Source: Torreya grandis
Lineage: Eukaryota; Streptophyta; Pinopsida; Cupressales; Taxaceae
NCBI GenBank assembly: GCA_037957365.1
Contig: JARHVA010002682.1
Coordinates: 895,001-959,000, forward strand
DNA length: 64,000 nt
Reading direction: 5' to 3'
Below the pieces are notes generated by a model. The model saw only the letters and a list, made by a program, of their open reading frames with translations, was not told where the DNA came from and did not search any database. The position numbers were made by a program, and so were the translations under genes. Shown one piece after another: positions 1-13,874 of the stretch (position 1 is the stretch's first letter; each line of letters opens with the position of its first letter).

Positions 1-168
1 ATTTTTTGCATAACTCAAATGAAAATTAGACTGCTTAAGTACTTTTCCCCTTTTTGCTCCTAGAATAGCCCCCTCAGCGTTCCCTTCCTCTTTCTTTCCC
101 TTAGCCTTGTGGGAACAAATCAAGCTAAGGGTCCACAAGAAAGTTATGCTAAAAAGGGGGACATTACA
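1..168 (+). repeat. Probable 3' tail of an LTR
   Basis: The segment ends in GGGGGACATTACA at 156-168. The same terminal sequence closes the LTRs that end at 4120, 30824 and 35246. The rest of this LTR would lie outside the window. No target duplication can be tested here and no primer-binding site follows, so the call rests on the terminus alone. Confidence 0.35.
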
Positions 169-3030
169 GATAACTTTGCTTAACAAGGCTTATAAACATT
201 ATTGAAAACAATGTTGGTTAGTGATGTATGCTAGGGCTAAAACAAAAAAGCTGTGAAAGTTGATTTGAGTGCCAATAAATATCAAGTGGAATTTGCTCAT
301 TTTATTGATACAAATATTAATAAGCTACATTCAATGGATTAAAAAACAAACGAACAAAATATCAATGGTATGAAAATAAGAAGTTACTATGTCAAAATTT
401 TTCAATGATAGAGTGGTCATAGAATGCACTGGTTTTGTTGCTCTATCCTTGACTGATTTTGACAAATTAACTTTTACTTTCACATCATTGATGTTTTTTT
501 TTAATTTTTTGTCTTTGAAAATTTCTCTATGGGAGATTAACTCAAGAAATTAAGAAATGTGGCTAAGTGACATTTATCTCAATTACATTAGCAAGCCTCT
601 GACTTTTAAACCAAGTTAGACAACTCTTGGCTTCAAATATAGACAAAGGGGAACAACCACAGCCAAGCAGTTTTTTATTCATTGTCATATTAGATGGTTT
701 TGGGATTATCTTCTCACATACCAGCTACATCATATTAAAACATCATCGTACTACTTAAGGCTTCCATGGTTATGACCACGAGATCTTGGTATTGTCATCC
801 ACACTCAAAAACATCCTGTGCATGGCAATAAATCAGAATAGCCTTCAAAATTATCCCATTTGGATATACCCATGGGACCTGAAACTGTCATCTTGGTCAA
901 GATTCAAACCTCTCAAAGGCATCGTAGAGATGTAAGCCTTGTCTCTAATCTTGATGGATGATCACACAATTAAATGTGACTGTGCGTCTATATTTAAACA
1001 ATATGATAGCCCAAAAATAAAGTTAGTCTCCATCCATCCATGTGGTCTTCAATTCTAATTTTCTAAAATGACAAATACAAATATTATAGTTGATTGTGGG
1101 AAAACGAAGTCATTCTAAGCATTGTAATGACAAGTGATTGAACTTTAGAGCTTTGTTTGAATCTACATACTCCTTAAAACTAATATTTAATATTGTTGAA
1201 TTTCCCAACTGTCCCTAACGTTTCTAATCTTGCCTAACTTACTACAATGTTTGAAATCTTATTGTTTAGGCGGAGGGAGAACTTGGACCCTTAGAAAGAT
1301 AGTATCTAATCCACTCTTCGTGAACTGTTGGTTTTTTACAACATATGAGGAAGGGTGGCAAGATAAGCACATTTGAAAATGAATTTTGTGATGGGTGCAT
1401 GAATATTGAAGGATGATGGAAAGTCCAACATAAAGGCTGAATAAGTAAAGCTACATTGGTGGGTCCCTTCCAAGCCAACCAATTAGGGTGAAATACTTTG
1501 TGAAAACATAGTGAATTGATGTTGAAGATCAATATGCATAGGTACGGTGGTGCCATGAGAACATCTACCATATGTTATTGGAAGTAGGAGGAGAGGAAAG
1601 TACTTCTCGCTCCAATTAGGCCTAACCCTACCAAATGGAAGTATTTTTGAAGTCACTTTCTAAAGAGTAATGAAAAAGAAAGTGAATTGTAGCAGTCATT
1701 TCCCTTTTGTTTTTCTGGTTCTTTTGGCTTGATGGAACTGAAATTCTTAATGAAAAGTTATTTTTTCTTGTGGAAAAGGACATTGAAAGGTATCCTATTG
1801 GATGGTAAGAAGACATTGGCCTAAAAAATCCTAACATGTAGGTGTAGGATGTGTACAAATGATGTCTTGCTATGATGAAGTAAGGCGTGCGACTAGGGCA
1901 TAATGTTGAGAAGGAATATGCTGCCTTGCTAAAACATCTAAGTGGAGATGATAAAGACACCTTGCTCGGACATCCAAATTTGGAGGAAAATGGCACCATG
2001 TTAGGATGATTAAGCAAGGTGGAACATGGCACGTTATTAGGATGTCCATTTATTGGAGAATAGAACGATATGTTACAACATCAAGGCAAGGGACGACTAC
2101 ATGTCTTGCTAGAGGAGGAAACAAGATATTGAACTTTTCATGTTTTATCTTAAAAGAAGTCATCATTGTAGAACTCAATGCCAAAAGTGACACTTATGCC
2201 ATCATCATTGGAGGCAGCATTGAAGCTAGGGAAGGACTAATGTGCCCGAAAGCCGACAAATCAACCCAAGTATCCCTTACCCTATAATCTTTTTTTTTAA
2301 ATTTTTGGTTGGAGTTATTAGATTGGTTTGTTTCATGTCTTCCATGTATAGATTAGCACTTGCTTGCTAGTACATTGCTATCTTTATATGCTTTTTATTT
2401 ATAACTCTTATTTATGCCTAGAGGTACCTTCAATTTATATTGCAACCTTTAGATTAGTTACAAATCTTGCTTCAATGTCTAATGACACCCCTAGATTAGT
2501 TACAGTGCTTGCATCAACGTCTAATGTCACTTTTACCTTTATAGCTATTGTTTATGCCTAGTGGCGCCACCTTTGTTTCTCTTATAGCTCTTGTTTCAAC
2601 GTCTAATGATACCTTGGATCTAGTTAGGCTTGTCACTTGCTATTGTATGAGTAGATTCCCCTCATTTTAAGATCCGTATAACCTTTTATGCTCACAACCC
2701 TTGTCTATAGCCCTAGACTGCTTTGTAGACCATGGTTTTGTGTGTCTTGGATATAGAATGGACTTTTACCTTTTCGTATTTTATAGGATCATTATATTAG
2801 AGCCTATTTCAGGGTTACGCACATGCTAGTGAACCCTACAAGAATCTTACCTCATCATTGGTTCGGTTATATTTACGTTTCTATTTTCCTAGCTTCTTAT
2901 CGTTATTGGTTTGTCAAGCATCCCTTGCTTGCCAAATTTCCATTTTCCCTTTAGCAACTCTAAAGGCTATTCTCCCCTTCCTATAATGAAAAATTTCAAT
3001 GATTCTCAAAAGGAAGACAACCAAGGCTTG
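169..3030. other. No gene seen; AT-rich repeat-like DNA
   Basis: I see no coding region, splice structure or RNA gene here. Open frames at 1628-2032 (minus) and 2006-2287 (plus) have no recognisable motif and look like chance frames. Around 2452-2535 a unit of about 42 bp beginning TAGATTAGTTACA occurs twice, with weaker echoes up to about 2630. The region is probably old transposon sequence, but I cannot place it in a family. Confidence 0.4.
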
Positions 3031-4120
3031 TGTCATGTCCCCTTTTTCAAATAAAGTAAAAAAATAATGAACTTAATATTTTAAGTTGTCTAAGTGACTT
3101 TTTATTTTATTAAGAAGTGACAACTTAATATTACTTTATTATTATTAGAAATAAAAGAAAAGGGTGAGAAAATGGAAAAGTGAAAATAAAAGAAAGGGTA
3201 AAAGTGAAAAGTAAAACCCTAAACCCAAAAGTGTAACCCTAATCCTAAAAGTGACAATTGAGTCTATATATTGAGGGTTCTCTATCATTTGTATCCATTT
3301 AAGTTTATGATCAATTTAAGTTTTTTCAACTTAAGAATGAAAACCTTTATTAGTTGAAGATGGTTGTGGGGACGAAAATTTTCATCTTTGTAATTCACGG
3401 TATAAAGACAAAAACCCTCCTATCCTTTGAGGTGATTCCATACAAAGATCACAATTGTGCAGACAAATCAGGTTTTTTTTCAGATTTCAATTGGCTGCAA
3501 GGTATTATCAATTTATAGAATTTTGAGGTTTTATTGGATCAACAAATTAGGGCTTTCCATTGTACAAAGGGCTGCCATGCCCTACAAGAGGCTGTCATAC
3601 CTTTTGGAGACTTTTGTGCCTCAAATTGCAGCCGTTGGGGACTATTGCGCAAGCTTTTGTGAGGGGTTATAGTGGTATTTACTTTGCTGGCTGCCGATCT
3701 TTCCATTCCAGCAATTGCATGTTTCTTTAATTCATTCGTAGCCAACCGATCTTTCCATTCCAGCGATTGCATGTTGTTGTAACTCATTCGCAGCCAGCCG
3801 TACCTTCATTTACAACTGCCATAACATTAAAATCAGTCGAGTTGTGCTATTCAATGCTGCTCTTGTAAGTGTTATGTTGTTGGATATTAATAATAAACTA
3901 AGGTTTCATACCAAATAAGAGGATTCTTTGCTGTTGATGATCAGTTTGTGTAAACATCCGTATTTTCCACTCAATACAATAAAGATTTCAATGAAGTTTT
4001 TAATATGGTCTTCAATACTTGTGTTGCATGTGTTGTTTAGTATTTTGTTGTTGTTCCAGTGTTGAAAAAGAATCACAGTAAATTCCAGAATTCAAAAGTT
4101 TCCCCAAAAGGGACATTACA
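3031..4120 (+). repeat. LTR, about 1.09 kb, same family as the LTRs of the PDS5-carrying element
   Basis: It begins TGTCATGTCCCC and ends AAAGGGACATTACA, which are near-inverted termini. Its first 170 bases, including a stretch reading TTTTAAGTTGTCTAAGTGAC, match the minus-strand LTRs at 51514-52339 and 55240-56113. A TATA-like TCTATATATT lies near 3263. The flanking pentamers (GCTTG and CATGG) do not match, and no methionine-tRNA primer-binding site follows. It is therefore either a solo LTR with eroded flanks or the 5' LTR of the relic downstream. Confidence 0.6.
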
Positions 4121-4149
4121 CATGGGTTCCCCCTTTTTAGCAACTAAGA

Positions 4150-7100
4150 TTGCAGCATGGATCTCACTATCATAAAAAAATAAATGAAAAACACATTCCC
4201 ACCAACATTGTTAATAGAAGATTGAAAACCAATTAACAACAACAATTACCACTCCATGATAATTTAGACCAACGAGTAGAACAAGATGACTATGTTAAAC
4301 TCACTCCCGAAATGCAAAATTTTCTAACGGACAATTCAAAACATGTAGAAAAGTCACACACAAAAATTCAAGCCCTCATGGTTCCCAATTTCTTCAATAC
4401 CCCTCTTTGGTCATGTTTTCTCTCAAACATGGGGGCAATTCAAGCCATGACTTGCCCTATTTCATCTTCTTCCACAACTCCAACTATAGTTACAACAATG
4501 GTGGGTGCTACCATTAATACCTAGCCCCCTCAAACCAACAAAACCAATTAAGCTACCAATGCTATCAATGGTACCCAAGCCACTCAAGCAACACAAAAGC
4601 TTCCGATGTATCCCACTAAGATGATCATGCAAGTCTTGGATCGAATGGGTTGCATGTAAACATCTAGTGCAAATTAATTCCTGCAAATGTGAAATTAACT
4701 CATACAAATATCTAATTGACCACAACAAATTCAATGGGGAATGCCTAATCAATGTTCCTCTCTCATCCCCTTAAGGATAATTATGGGAACCCATTCTTGG
4801 AGCTGCCCATTCACAACAAAATACTCCAAAATTTGCAAAATGAATCCTTAGTGGCTTACATTGCAGCTTGGACATCGGCAGAATCATTCCAACCATCACT
4901 TATGATGGGCATATTGACTCTGCTTTGCATCTCAAGGCCTTTGGTAACTTTAGATGGATTGGCTCAAAACTAACACCTATGCGGCAACCAAACTACTAGC
5001 AAGACCCTCATTGGTGATGCTTTAGAGTGGAATAACCAACTCAAGCCTAACTCTTTTGTCACATTAGAAGGCTTAGTTAATGCATTGGTCAAAGAATTCC
5101 AATATCGTGACTTACATGAGGACAACTTGGGTAACTTCATCAATTGCAAACAATTAGACCATGAGCTGGACTACGACTTCATTGAGCGATGGAAGTCCTT
5201 GACCCATAAAGTCGATCATAACATGATCGAGGAAAGTCTTTTCAAGATCTTTACAATTTATTTAGAACCAAAACTACAATAAGAAGTTAGGTCCTCTTAT
5301 AAAACATTAGAAGAAGCCTTCGAACAAACTAAGAAACATGGCCATCTCATGTGACAATTTGAGATTCCTTAACCTTCAGCAAAATGCTCATTAGACCCAC
5401 AAAAAAAAGCATGTTATTGATGATGGTGTTTTCAACACTTATGATCATAGTTTTGAATCTAAAAAAACAATCCACACAATCATACCTAATGCTCCTCAAA
5501 ATGCGACTCTTTCCCAACTAGTTTCGGGAATTCCTTTTCAATCGCACCCTCAACTAGGAGAGTGTAATCATCAACCTCTGACCAAAGACAAACTTAGAAA
5601 AATATTACCTATACCTCATCCTAAGGAGTTAGATTCTACAAAGCCAACACCCCAATGGTATGACACTTAAAAGTTTTGTTGGTTTCATGCTAATTGGGGT
5701 CATTCACGTGCAAACTTTTGCTCCCTTTGCAACATAGCGCACACATTTCTCCTTGGCAATAATTTTGACCACTATACCATGTCTAGAGAATGATGCAAGA
5801 TTTCCTCAACACTTCCAAACACGGTGAAAAATTGCAACAAGCACGTATCCATTCACCAAGCAAATGCTGCTTGGTTATTTGCACCAATCCTCTACCAAAG
5901 CATTCCAAAAATAACAATTAAACTACTCAAGGCAAGACAAATAATATTGCCAATGTCATAGAAACTATAGTTAACCCTATTTCCTCCACCGAGGAGGAAA
6001 ACATAGTTCATATGAATGGCATGAAGCATATTATAAAATGTGTCGATTCAAGGTACAACAACTAACCTACTCCTACAACCAACCATAAAACATTAAAAAT
6101 TGTTTTGGCATATCGTATAGGTCATATATCTTTGGAAATCTCCTTGGAAGCATCAAAATTAGAAGTCTCACAAAATTTTGACATCATTGGCATTGTCGAT
6201 GATGTTGGAATCTTAGATTTTTCTGTGTGAACATCATAGTCTGGGTCAATGACATTGATTGTATTAACCTACGCCATCAGTAGGGCCAATGACATCAAAT
6301 ATAAGAAAAAAATAAAAATTTAGATTTAGCCTCTCCCATGGCCAAATCTGATATCAATTGGACTTCCCCTTGTTAGGTACAATTCACATTCAGAACAACC
6401 AACTTTGAGGATTGGGATCTTATTGCAGAGCTCTCTAAACTCCCAAGCAAAATTTCCTTCCTTGAGCTCATGAGAACCTTAACTAAACATTGTAACTACC
6501 TAATGCAAACACTGTCTGACATGAGTATTCCTCAACAACCTACTTTGGGGCAAGAATCCCCATTACATGGTTCCAATGAAAGTATCATGCAACAATGTGA
6601 AGAATATCTATTCAAATTGACCAAACTACTAAAATACTCTTTATCAATCTAAAATCGGTGATGCCCAAGTCAAACTAGCTCTCATTGACGAAGGCTATAA
6701 CACTCGTGTTACCTCTTTAGGCTTCATTAAATCGCTTGGATGCTCAACCAACAATTTCAAGTCAAATCTAGCACTTGCCATGACTATGATTGAAGAAAAA
6801 TTTCTCCCATGGGATGTATTTGGCTTTCGATCATGCTGCCCCCCATAATGGTTGGGGTGAAAGTTATGATCTTCAACTTTTTTCTTTCCTACAATATCTT
6901 CTTTGGGCTCCCTTGGAATCATGGAATGAGAGCCAACAAGGTTCGAGATGATAGTGACCCTTGGAACTTCAAACAATTCCAACAACGTGGTGTTTACAAA
7001 TTACATGCCCTTGAAGAGCTAACAAGCGTACCTTTTAGGTAATATCATCGCCTCAAATCTCCCATAGACTCCTTGCCAAGTTATAATGGCCATCCTGAAC

Positions 7101-7605
7101 TCGTTGGGAGAGTCCCACCAAATCCTCTCAATTTCAGTGATGACGAGCTCGATGAGATAAACCTTACGATTAAAGCATCTGACTTACCATATCTCACAAG
7201 AAGGCAATTGATGAATTTTTTGCAACATCCTTAGAGAAGAAATCCTCTAAAGGTGCCTCTTCTCCTAGCAAAATTGTGGTCGAATTGCTCAATGTTGATC
7301 TCACCAACCTAGAGTATGACGACGACTACAACTTGTTTGGCTATGCCCAAGCAAATAAAGTAGAGATTTTATCTTACCAAAGCTTCCTTCAAATCATTCA
7401 AGAGTATACATCTTGTAATAGTAGTATTAGCATGGTAAATCTTTCTTCTTATTTTGACATTAATGACGATAATCTACTATATAATTCTAACACTCCTAGT
7501 GATGCACCTAACAATCCTAACATCACTATGGCCCTCTATGTTAGGTCCTCACCCATGGAATCCATTGATTGTGAGCCCGTCCTGATTTTGGTGCCACAAC
7601 AATAG
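4150..7605 (+). pseudogene. Decayed Ty3/gypsy-type gag and protease region
   Basis: Short open blocks, broken by many stops and frame changes, follow one another on the plus strand. The block at about 5000-5355 reads like a retrotransposon capsid (gag) domain, with an ALEW-like helix start, a long charged helix and 'DYDFIERWKSL'. A Cys/His-rich patch near 5675-5765 could be a degraded zinc knuckle. The block at about 6655-7040 has the layout of a retropepsin domain ('KLALIDEGYNTRVTSLGF', then 'LPWNHGMRANKV'), but the usual D-S/T-G is replaced by DEG. No reverse transcriptase or integrase follows. It could be the inside of an element starting with the LTR at 3031, although no primer-binding site supports that link. 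Confidence 0.5.
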
Positions 7606-9390
7606 AATGTAAAACCCACAATGTGTAATTTAGCATGCTATCATCCAGTCCAATATTACACCTAGCACAAGGACTATGGGCATTTTATTCAACATTGTAG
7701 AGTGCAAAAGAAATATCCCGGAGCTACTAGCCTCACAATCCCAAGTCTCTACAATAAAAAATTGACAATATGCTTGCCTTCTCCAACTAGGTGCTGTTGC
7801 GAGTTTTCTAGTACTACTACACAATTTATGGCTGATTGTCGAGCCAATTGACAACATAAAGAATAACTCACCATCACCTTCACATCACTTGGATAGTTAA
7901 CCTCCCAAGACAGTTCTTGTCCACTTCTCCAAGAAGGGGGAGCATTATTGTTTTTGACATGATTGCTATTTGCACTCCACAAATGAGTGCCGAGCATATC
8001 AATAACACATTCAACAATTTGAATGGCCAGACGAACAAACTCCCCTAAAGCAGTAACAATTTGAACAGCCAGAGGAACAAACTCCCCAAGAACAACTTGA
8101 TCGACTGGAGGTGAAACCTTACCATATACCTCATTCACAATAGGATGATTGACATCCTCCCAATTCTGCTTCTCCTACTTTCTCCATTGAGGCTATTTAC
8201 AAGGTCATACTTGAAAGGATCTTGGAGAAAGTGGAAGGAACTATGATTAAAGCAAGATACAAATTACATAAAAAAATATATGGAGTTGTTGATGAAGTAT
8301 GTAATGACATTCTAAAATATTTGTGAGCTATAATATACTTTATCATTTGCATCATGTTATGATTGTCATATTATTCCCTTTAGCACTTAGATTTCATATA
8401 ATTCATTTTTCTGTACTTGCATCTCGAGTTTATCCAACCATTGCGCTTCCTTGGCACCTTATTTTCATTGCATGTACTACTCTCCCCTCGTAGGTTTGAC
8501 GTACATCTTTGCTTGTGTTGTATCTATCGTAGGTTTACATTTACTATCTAGTGACATTACTAGCTATTCCCTCCATTTCACTATCCCCTTTATGCTTACC
8601 TTAACACTGATACTTATTACACTAATTTTATACACATACACATGTACTTTCAAATCCTACTATTCCTAGTCTCTTCCAAAGCAAAATCTTACCTCTTGTA
8701 GTCAATTACTAGCATGCCATCATTGTACCTCCTTACATTTTATGAAGACTACTCATTGAAGAGAAATAGACCGATAAACTAATACAATAGAAACAATACT
8801 AACAGAATCTTTAAGCTATAAACAAAATAGGAAAAATGGCGTACACACAAAATTACACAATAAACATGATTTCTCTTGGGAAAATCCTTTTAGGAAAAAA
8901 CCTAGCACAATAACCTTCTTCCTTGTTGCATTACTTCAATCGTTTAATATACACTAACGAATTTTCAAGTTTTGCCTTACCCTAATGCATGTGCAAGTAT
9001 ATTTAGGCACATCGATAGGTAACTGCCTAGGTGGTATTACAATACAATGGGTGCCAAAACCATGGGTAAAGAATACAACCCATAAAACATGGGTTATGAA
9101 ACCACCCATATAATAATATGGATTAAACCATCCATCGAGGCCCAAAAATAGATATAGGGACCCTATAATATTTTTGTATACTTCGAATTTCTTGCTTCCT
9201 CGTTCAATCAAAATAAAAAAGCCAAATAGCAAATATAAAAAATCTAAAGGCAATGTCAAAAGACAAAAATGTTAACAGTCAATCACAAAATAGTTTTGGT
9301 CAAATAATTGACACTTCTATCCTAGTTGAAGCTCAAACTCCATAGTTGCGAGAAGGTAGGCATTTTTTTTTTAGATACGCACTGGGGTTG
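7606..9390. other. No gene seen
   Basis: AT-rich sequence with scattered short frames and no motif I recognise. The minus-strand frame 7749-8138 has no domain and no codon pattern suggesting a real gene. It is probably old transposon DNA. Confidence 0.35.
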
Positions 9391-9660
9391 AGGCGTCCGT
9401 AACAGTGCCAGAATACACCACAAAAGCAAAAGCCCTTGTTAGAAAAGCTTGAAATACCTAAAACTTGTTTCCTGCCCCCATTGAAAACGCTCGAGCATGC
9501 TCGGAGATGTCTCAGGCATGCCTGGAGGCATCCTGGAGGTGTTCGTAACAGTGTCGAAAGTTTCTGGCACTGTTATAGACGCCTCCGGGACGCCCCCGTG
9601 CTGGAGGTGTCTCCAGACAGGAGATGTCAGGTGAGGGGGACGTTTCATGGAACACAACTT
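9391..9660. repeat. GC-rich block with a long imperfect inverted repeat
   Basis: AGGCGTCCGTAACAGTGCCAG at 9391-9411 is inverted, with about three mismatches, at 9566-9586. The block between is GC-rich in an AT-rich neighbourhood and contains repeated GGAGGTGT, GGAGATGTC and GGGGGACGT words. The base composition and the GGGGGACGTTTCATGGAAC end resemble the hAT element at 42100-42975. It may be a relic of a related non-autonomous element; no 8-bp target duplication was found. Confidence 0.3.
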
Positions 9661-9815
9661 CCCTATCATTGCCTCTTCATACCTAGCACCCATCCAACCC
9701 CTATTTTGCTAGTATGAAAGGTATTTGATCCCCTCACTTCCTTATCATTGCCTCTTCATACCTAGCACCCATCCAATCACTATTTTGCTAGTGTGAAAGG
9801 TATTTGATCCCATCA
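9658..9815. repeat. Tandem duplication, 2 x 79 bp
   Basis: The units at 9658-9736 and 9737-9815 both begin CTTCC(C/T)TATCATTGCC and differ at only a few positions. No coding sense is seen. It looks like a recent local duplication next to the GC-rich block. Confidence 0.8.
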
Positions 9816-12678
9816 TTTCCTACTCTTCTTGCTAAGATCAGACTCTTACAAGGTTTTGTCTTTTGGTAATCCTTGGTCATCTTAATCTTTACATCCCTTT
9901 CAATCTAAGATCACCACATCCCCCTTTGATCACTTTTAGGTTCGATTTCTAAACCGAATTAGTATTCAAAGACTTTATCACACCCCCATAACCAAATCAT
10001 CATCCAAACCCCTCCTCTACTTCAAAATCCATCTCCACATCCATATCCTTACTTGAGTCCTAATCTTAATCATGATCATCCTATCCAAATCCAAGTCTAT
10101 CAGATCATGATCATCCTAGTCCAGCAAAACACTCATCCCATCATTAGACAAGACATCGTGCCATTGCATGTACATACTTGTGTGTGTTGTCTATTTTGTT
10201 TGGCTTGTTTGCATATCTTTTATCATGTACATATTTGATTGTCTTTGTCTTTTGAATCTGTGCTGCATTGTGTCTCTTTGTGTCTATTAGGCAATGAACA
10301 ACGATGCTATGAGGTCCCCAACGCTACAATAATGCTTTATAGAGTTTTGATGATGCAGAGTTCACTATTTGCCCCTTTTCTGCACTTTGGTCCAACGTAC
10401 TCTTGGTCATGCTTATATCACAGGGCAAACTACCAAGTGCTATATTTATTGGATTGCTTAGACTATGATGAGTTTTATGACAGTTGTGATGGCTTGATCA
10501 TCTACACACTCATCATCTATCTAAACATCTAATCATCCTTATTCCCCATCACTAATCTAATCCTCTTGACCCATCTGACTAACATCCAATCTTTTATCCT
10601 CACCTCATCATCTGAGTCATATCCTCTAATCACTAACATCACCTTCTAATCACCATTGTCATCATCTTTTACTCCACCATCGTCATCATCCTTTACTCCA
10701 TCATTGTCATCCTCTATCCTCTTGTCAAAACTACGTCGACCTGAGGTCTTTTAAGACTATGTAGGCAATACTTGGCCACTTTTTAGTGCCCAATGATAGC
10801 TCGGCCACTATCTCCTCTAACCTCATCATCCATCATCACATCTCTCTTATCTTTCATCATCCTCAAGTCTTGTATCAGTACAATCTTTGAGCTATGATAT
10901 CAATCATTCATCAATCCATTGATCCATCACTATTCTCACGATCATCTCCTTCATCTTTTCGTCAATCGCTCGCACCTATCGATTGGGCCTGACATATCCC
11001 AACATCCATCTTTTCTTTCATCTATTATCCTTGATTGGTCCATTTATCATCCATTGTTCCTTGCATGTGTCCTTGTTAGGGGCATCATCACTATCAATCA
11101 CATTATGGCTTAGTGATTTGAGGCATCCCACTAACCGATTCTCCCCCTCTATTTTTGGTCACTTGATCATCACATTCTTCTCTATCTTCACCTTCATCAT
11201 ATCAATCGACTTTAGCTTTGAGCTACGCCCATCGTTAATGTTATCAAATCATCATCTTATCTTGGCCTATAGCTCTCCCTTGCATGCGTCCTTGCTTGAG
11301 ATACGTCTAAAGCTTGTGGCCTTTTAATCCTATCATCATCATGTTACGGTTAATGTCCCCTTTGGGATGTGTCTTTGCCAGGGGCATTATCAATTTGTAG
11401 CTCATTGCTCAAGTCGAATTAATCTTCTTCATCTTCTATCTCACATCTAACATCCCATCCCCTTATCTATCCATTTCATCCCACCCATTGTTTTTTTTTT
11501 CGTGGCCATCCGTCTCATTCTTCCCCACGTGTCCCCTCGAGGGGGCATCATAGTCACTAACATCATATCTATTAACAGTCATCCATGACATGGTTTTTTT
11601 TGAAAGACCATTACTCCCTCCACTTCGCTTCACTCACAATGCTCTTTTAAAGAGGGGCAACATGTATGCACCTAAATTCGCTTACCTACATTATTGTCAT
11701 TAATATTACTATTAGTCGACATTAATTTCGCTTATCTTATTTATTTTAATTAATCATGTCCTAAAATCCCTTTTTTTTGGTCATTTATTTAATGTCCCCT
11801 TTTATTATTCTTACCTCATTTCTTCATTAATTTTCCTAAATCCCCATTATCCTATCTTAATCCCTACTTATCTATTATTTGGGAACTTTAAATTCCCATG
11901 ACCCTCCTAACCACCTATTAGCCTATTCCTAGGCTCTCCTACACCCCTAGTTCCTGATCACTCACCTAATCCTTATCTAATCTCCTACCTAATTCTAATT
12001 AACTCCTAAAAGGATTCTAGAATTCTCTCTATTCTTATCCTCCCTCTCTAGAAACTTCTAAGTCTCGAGGCTTCCAAGGAATTTTAAATTCTTTTTAATT
12101 CTCCACCCTGTATCTCCATAATCCAATTTTGAATCTCAACCATTGATCCTTCCCTCCACATTCTATTTAAACAACTCCACTCCTCCATTGAAGAGCATCT
12201 ATTAGCAATCTACTAACTCCATGGCAATCTAATCCGTAATCCATAATCAAGCAATCATAAGGTCGAAATTCTGAGTCCATGGCAATCCCCAATCAATCAT
12301 CCGTTTCAAGATCCTGGAAGGAGGCTAGTTGAAGCAAGGGATTGGTAAGTTTTATCTTATGGTTCTGATTTGTTTCCATAATCCTTCCTACTAGGTAGTT
12401 TGTTATTTTGGGTTTTTAAATTGCATGGTTTATGGTAATTTAATCCAATTGCCCGAAGTTCATACTACATTAGGTTATTTACCATTCCTACTATTGATGA
12501 CATCTTACAATGGTCCTCAGTCTAGCTAATATCATCCATCGTGCTGATGACGTACTGTTTCTGCTGGAAACCTTTTGTATGCCATCGTCTTCACTGATGA
12601 TGTTGGCTAGATCTAAGTTGTGAATTGTAGGGTGTGGATCTGTATTTGTAGGGTTTCTGATTATCATTTCTCAAGCAA
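9816..12678. other. CT-rich, CATC-rich non-coding stretch; possible LTR leader at its end
   Basis: From about 10540 to 11600 the plus strand is pyrimidine-rich with many CATC/ATCATC words, which accounts for the open frames seen there. No protein motif is present. At 12165-12355 a TATA-like CTATTTAAAC is followed by a short unstructured leader and a GT splice-like site. This resembles the promoter and R region of a plant LTR, but no partner LTR was found. Confidence 0.35.
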
Positions 12679-13045
12679 TGAACTTCCAATCGGCTCTGCT
12701 TGCTCTCAAATCCACCTTAGGAAGAAGAGGGGGAATTAGAGCCAAGGAGCTTATACTAAGGGGAGGCAAGTTGGTACAAGAAGGCAAGTTGGTACAAGGA
12801 GCTGAATCAGCCAGGTATACATAGTATTTGGAGTCCCCAACTTGGGTCTATGCAAGTCTTCTTCTATTCACCTTGAATTCACCTACAACAATCTCTTACA
12901 AAGTGCTGTCACAGTAGAGCTGGCCATGGTGAAGAGAACGGCAATGAAAGATCCTGCATTGAAAAAAAAAGTAGAAAAATACTGAACAGTGGCAAGGCAA
13001 AACTCTTCACTTACTACTGTTGCAGAAAATCCCATTGGTTTTGGT
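12679..13045 (+). pseudogene. Short coding-like relic of unknown family
   Basis: A 48-codon frame at 12679-12825 starts with ATG and reads like the N-terminus of a small basic protein ('ALKSTLGRRGGIRAKELI'). It contains a 15-bp tandem duplication giving KLVQ twice. About 80 bp further on, a second plus-strand block (about 12900-13045) reads 'VKRTAMKDPALKKKVEKY' before a stop, then continues open. The composition differs from the surrounding transposon debris. I do not recognise the family. It could be two exons of an unrelated small gene, a captured fragment, or a chance frame. I do not assign it to HROB because it does not resemble that family. Confidence 0.3.
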
Positions 13046-13874
13046 ATGAAATGAAAATAAGTGACTATTTTATGGGTCTGGTTCTTGGTCACTTTTGAAT
13101 TTCAATGGATTAGTTCAGGTGCGGTTTTGTTGGGTCTTAGGTTTTTCTTTTAGCCTAACATTTGTATTCTAACATATCAGTTCTAGGTTTCTCTTTGTTG
13201 ATCTTAGCAGTGTTATTGTATCTGCAGAATAACAGATACTCTGCTCTGTTTTTTCTAAATGGTCTTTTACTTATATAAATACAATCTTGTTTTTGATGAT
13301 AAAAAAATGCAGGACCATGTTTTTGTCTTCTGGCTCGCAGGTTATTAATGTTGAAACCGAATGGCCAAATATTTATTTGCTTATTTTAATGGTATTTTAC
13401 CTTTTTCCTTTCATTAATTAGAGTTTCCTCAGGCAAATCATAGGTAGTGCTTGCATTGTTATTCATGTTTTTCATGAATAAGTTTTGTAAATTAACTTCT
13501 AAATCTGAAGCAGAATTTTCTCACAAAAACTGGTGTTGTGAGACTTTATAGCTGAGGGCAGGACTGCATTTGTAGTTCCCTAATTAATATAGATTTGGAA
13601 TGATATCTGTTTGGGCCATTTTGATTCTTTCTGATTCCTTCTGTTTTCTGCTCTTAACACCCTATGTATTTAGATTTACTTTCAATTCGAACCATTGAAG
13701 GATTGTTTTCAAACAATTGCATATTTTTTATGAAAAACAACTCAAGTCATTTCCTTTTGAGCATTCTGTTGGTTTCCCAGAATACAATTTCTGATTTGCG
13801 CATCAGGAATTTTTATAATTTTGTCATTTAGGGTTTTCTCATTTGCTAACTTACGATTCTTTTTTCCTTGATAG

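Noticed and set aside
1628..2032. Minus-strand open frame of 134 codons
   Set aside because: No domain, no splice or codon support, and it overlaps an opposite frame. Probably chance in old repeat DNA.
10538..11600. CATC/ATCATC-rich stretch as a microsatellite or CRISPR-like array
   Set aside because: The words are irregular, with no constant repeat and spacer lengths. It is low-complexity pyrimidine-rich DNA.
13314..13341. Possible 28-bp HROB micro-exon with AG/GT borders
   Set aside because: The phase fits the next exon, but the acceptor has a poor pyrimidine tract and nine residues are too few to match a family.
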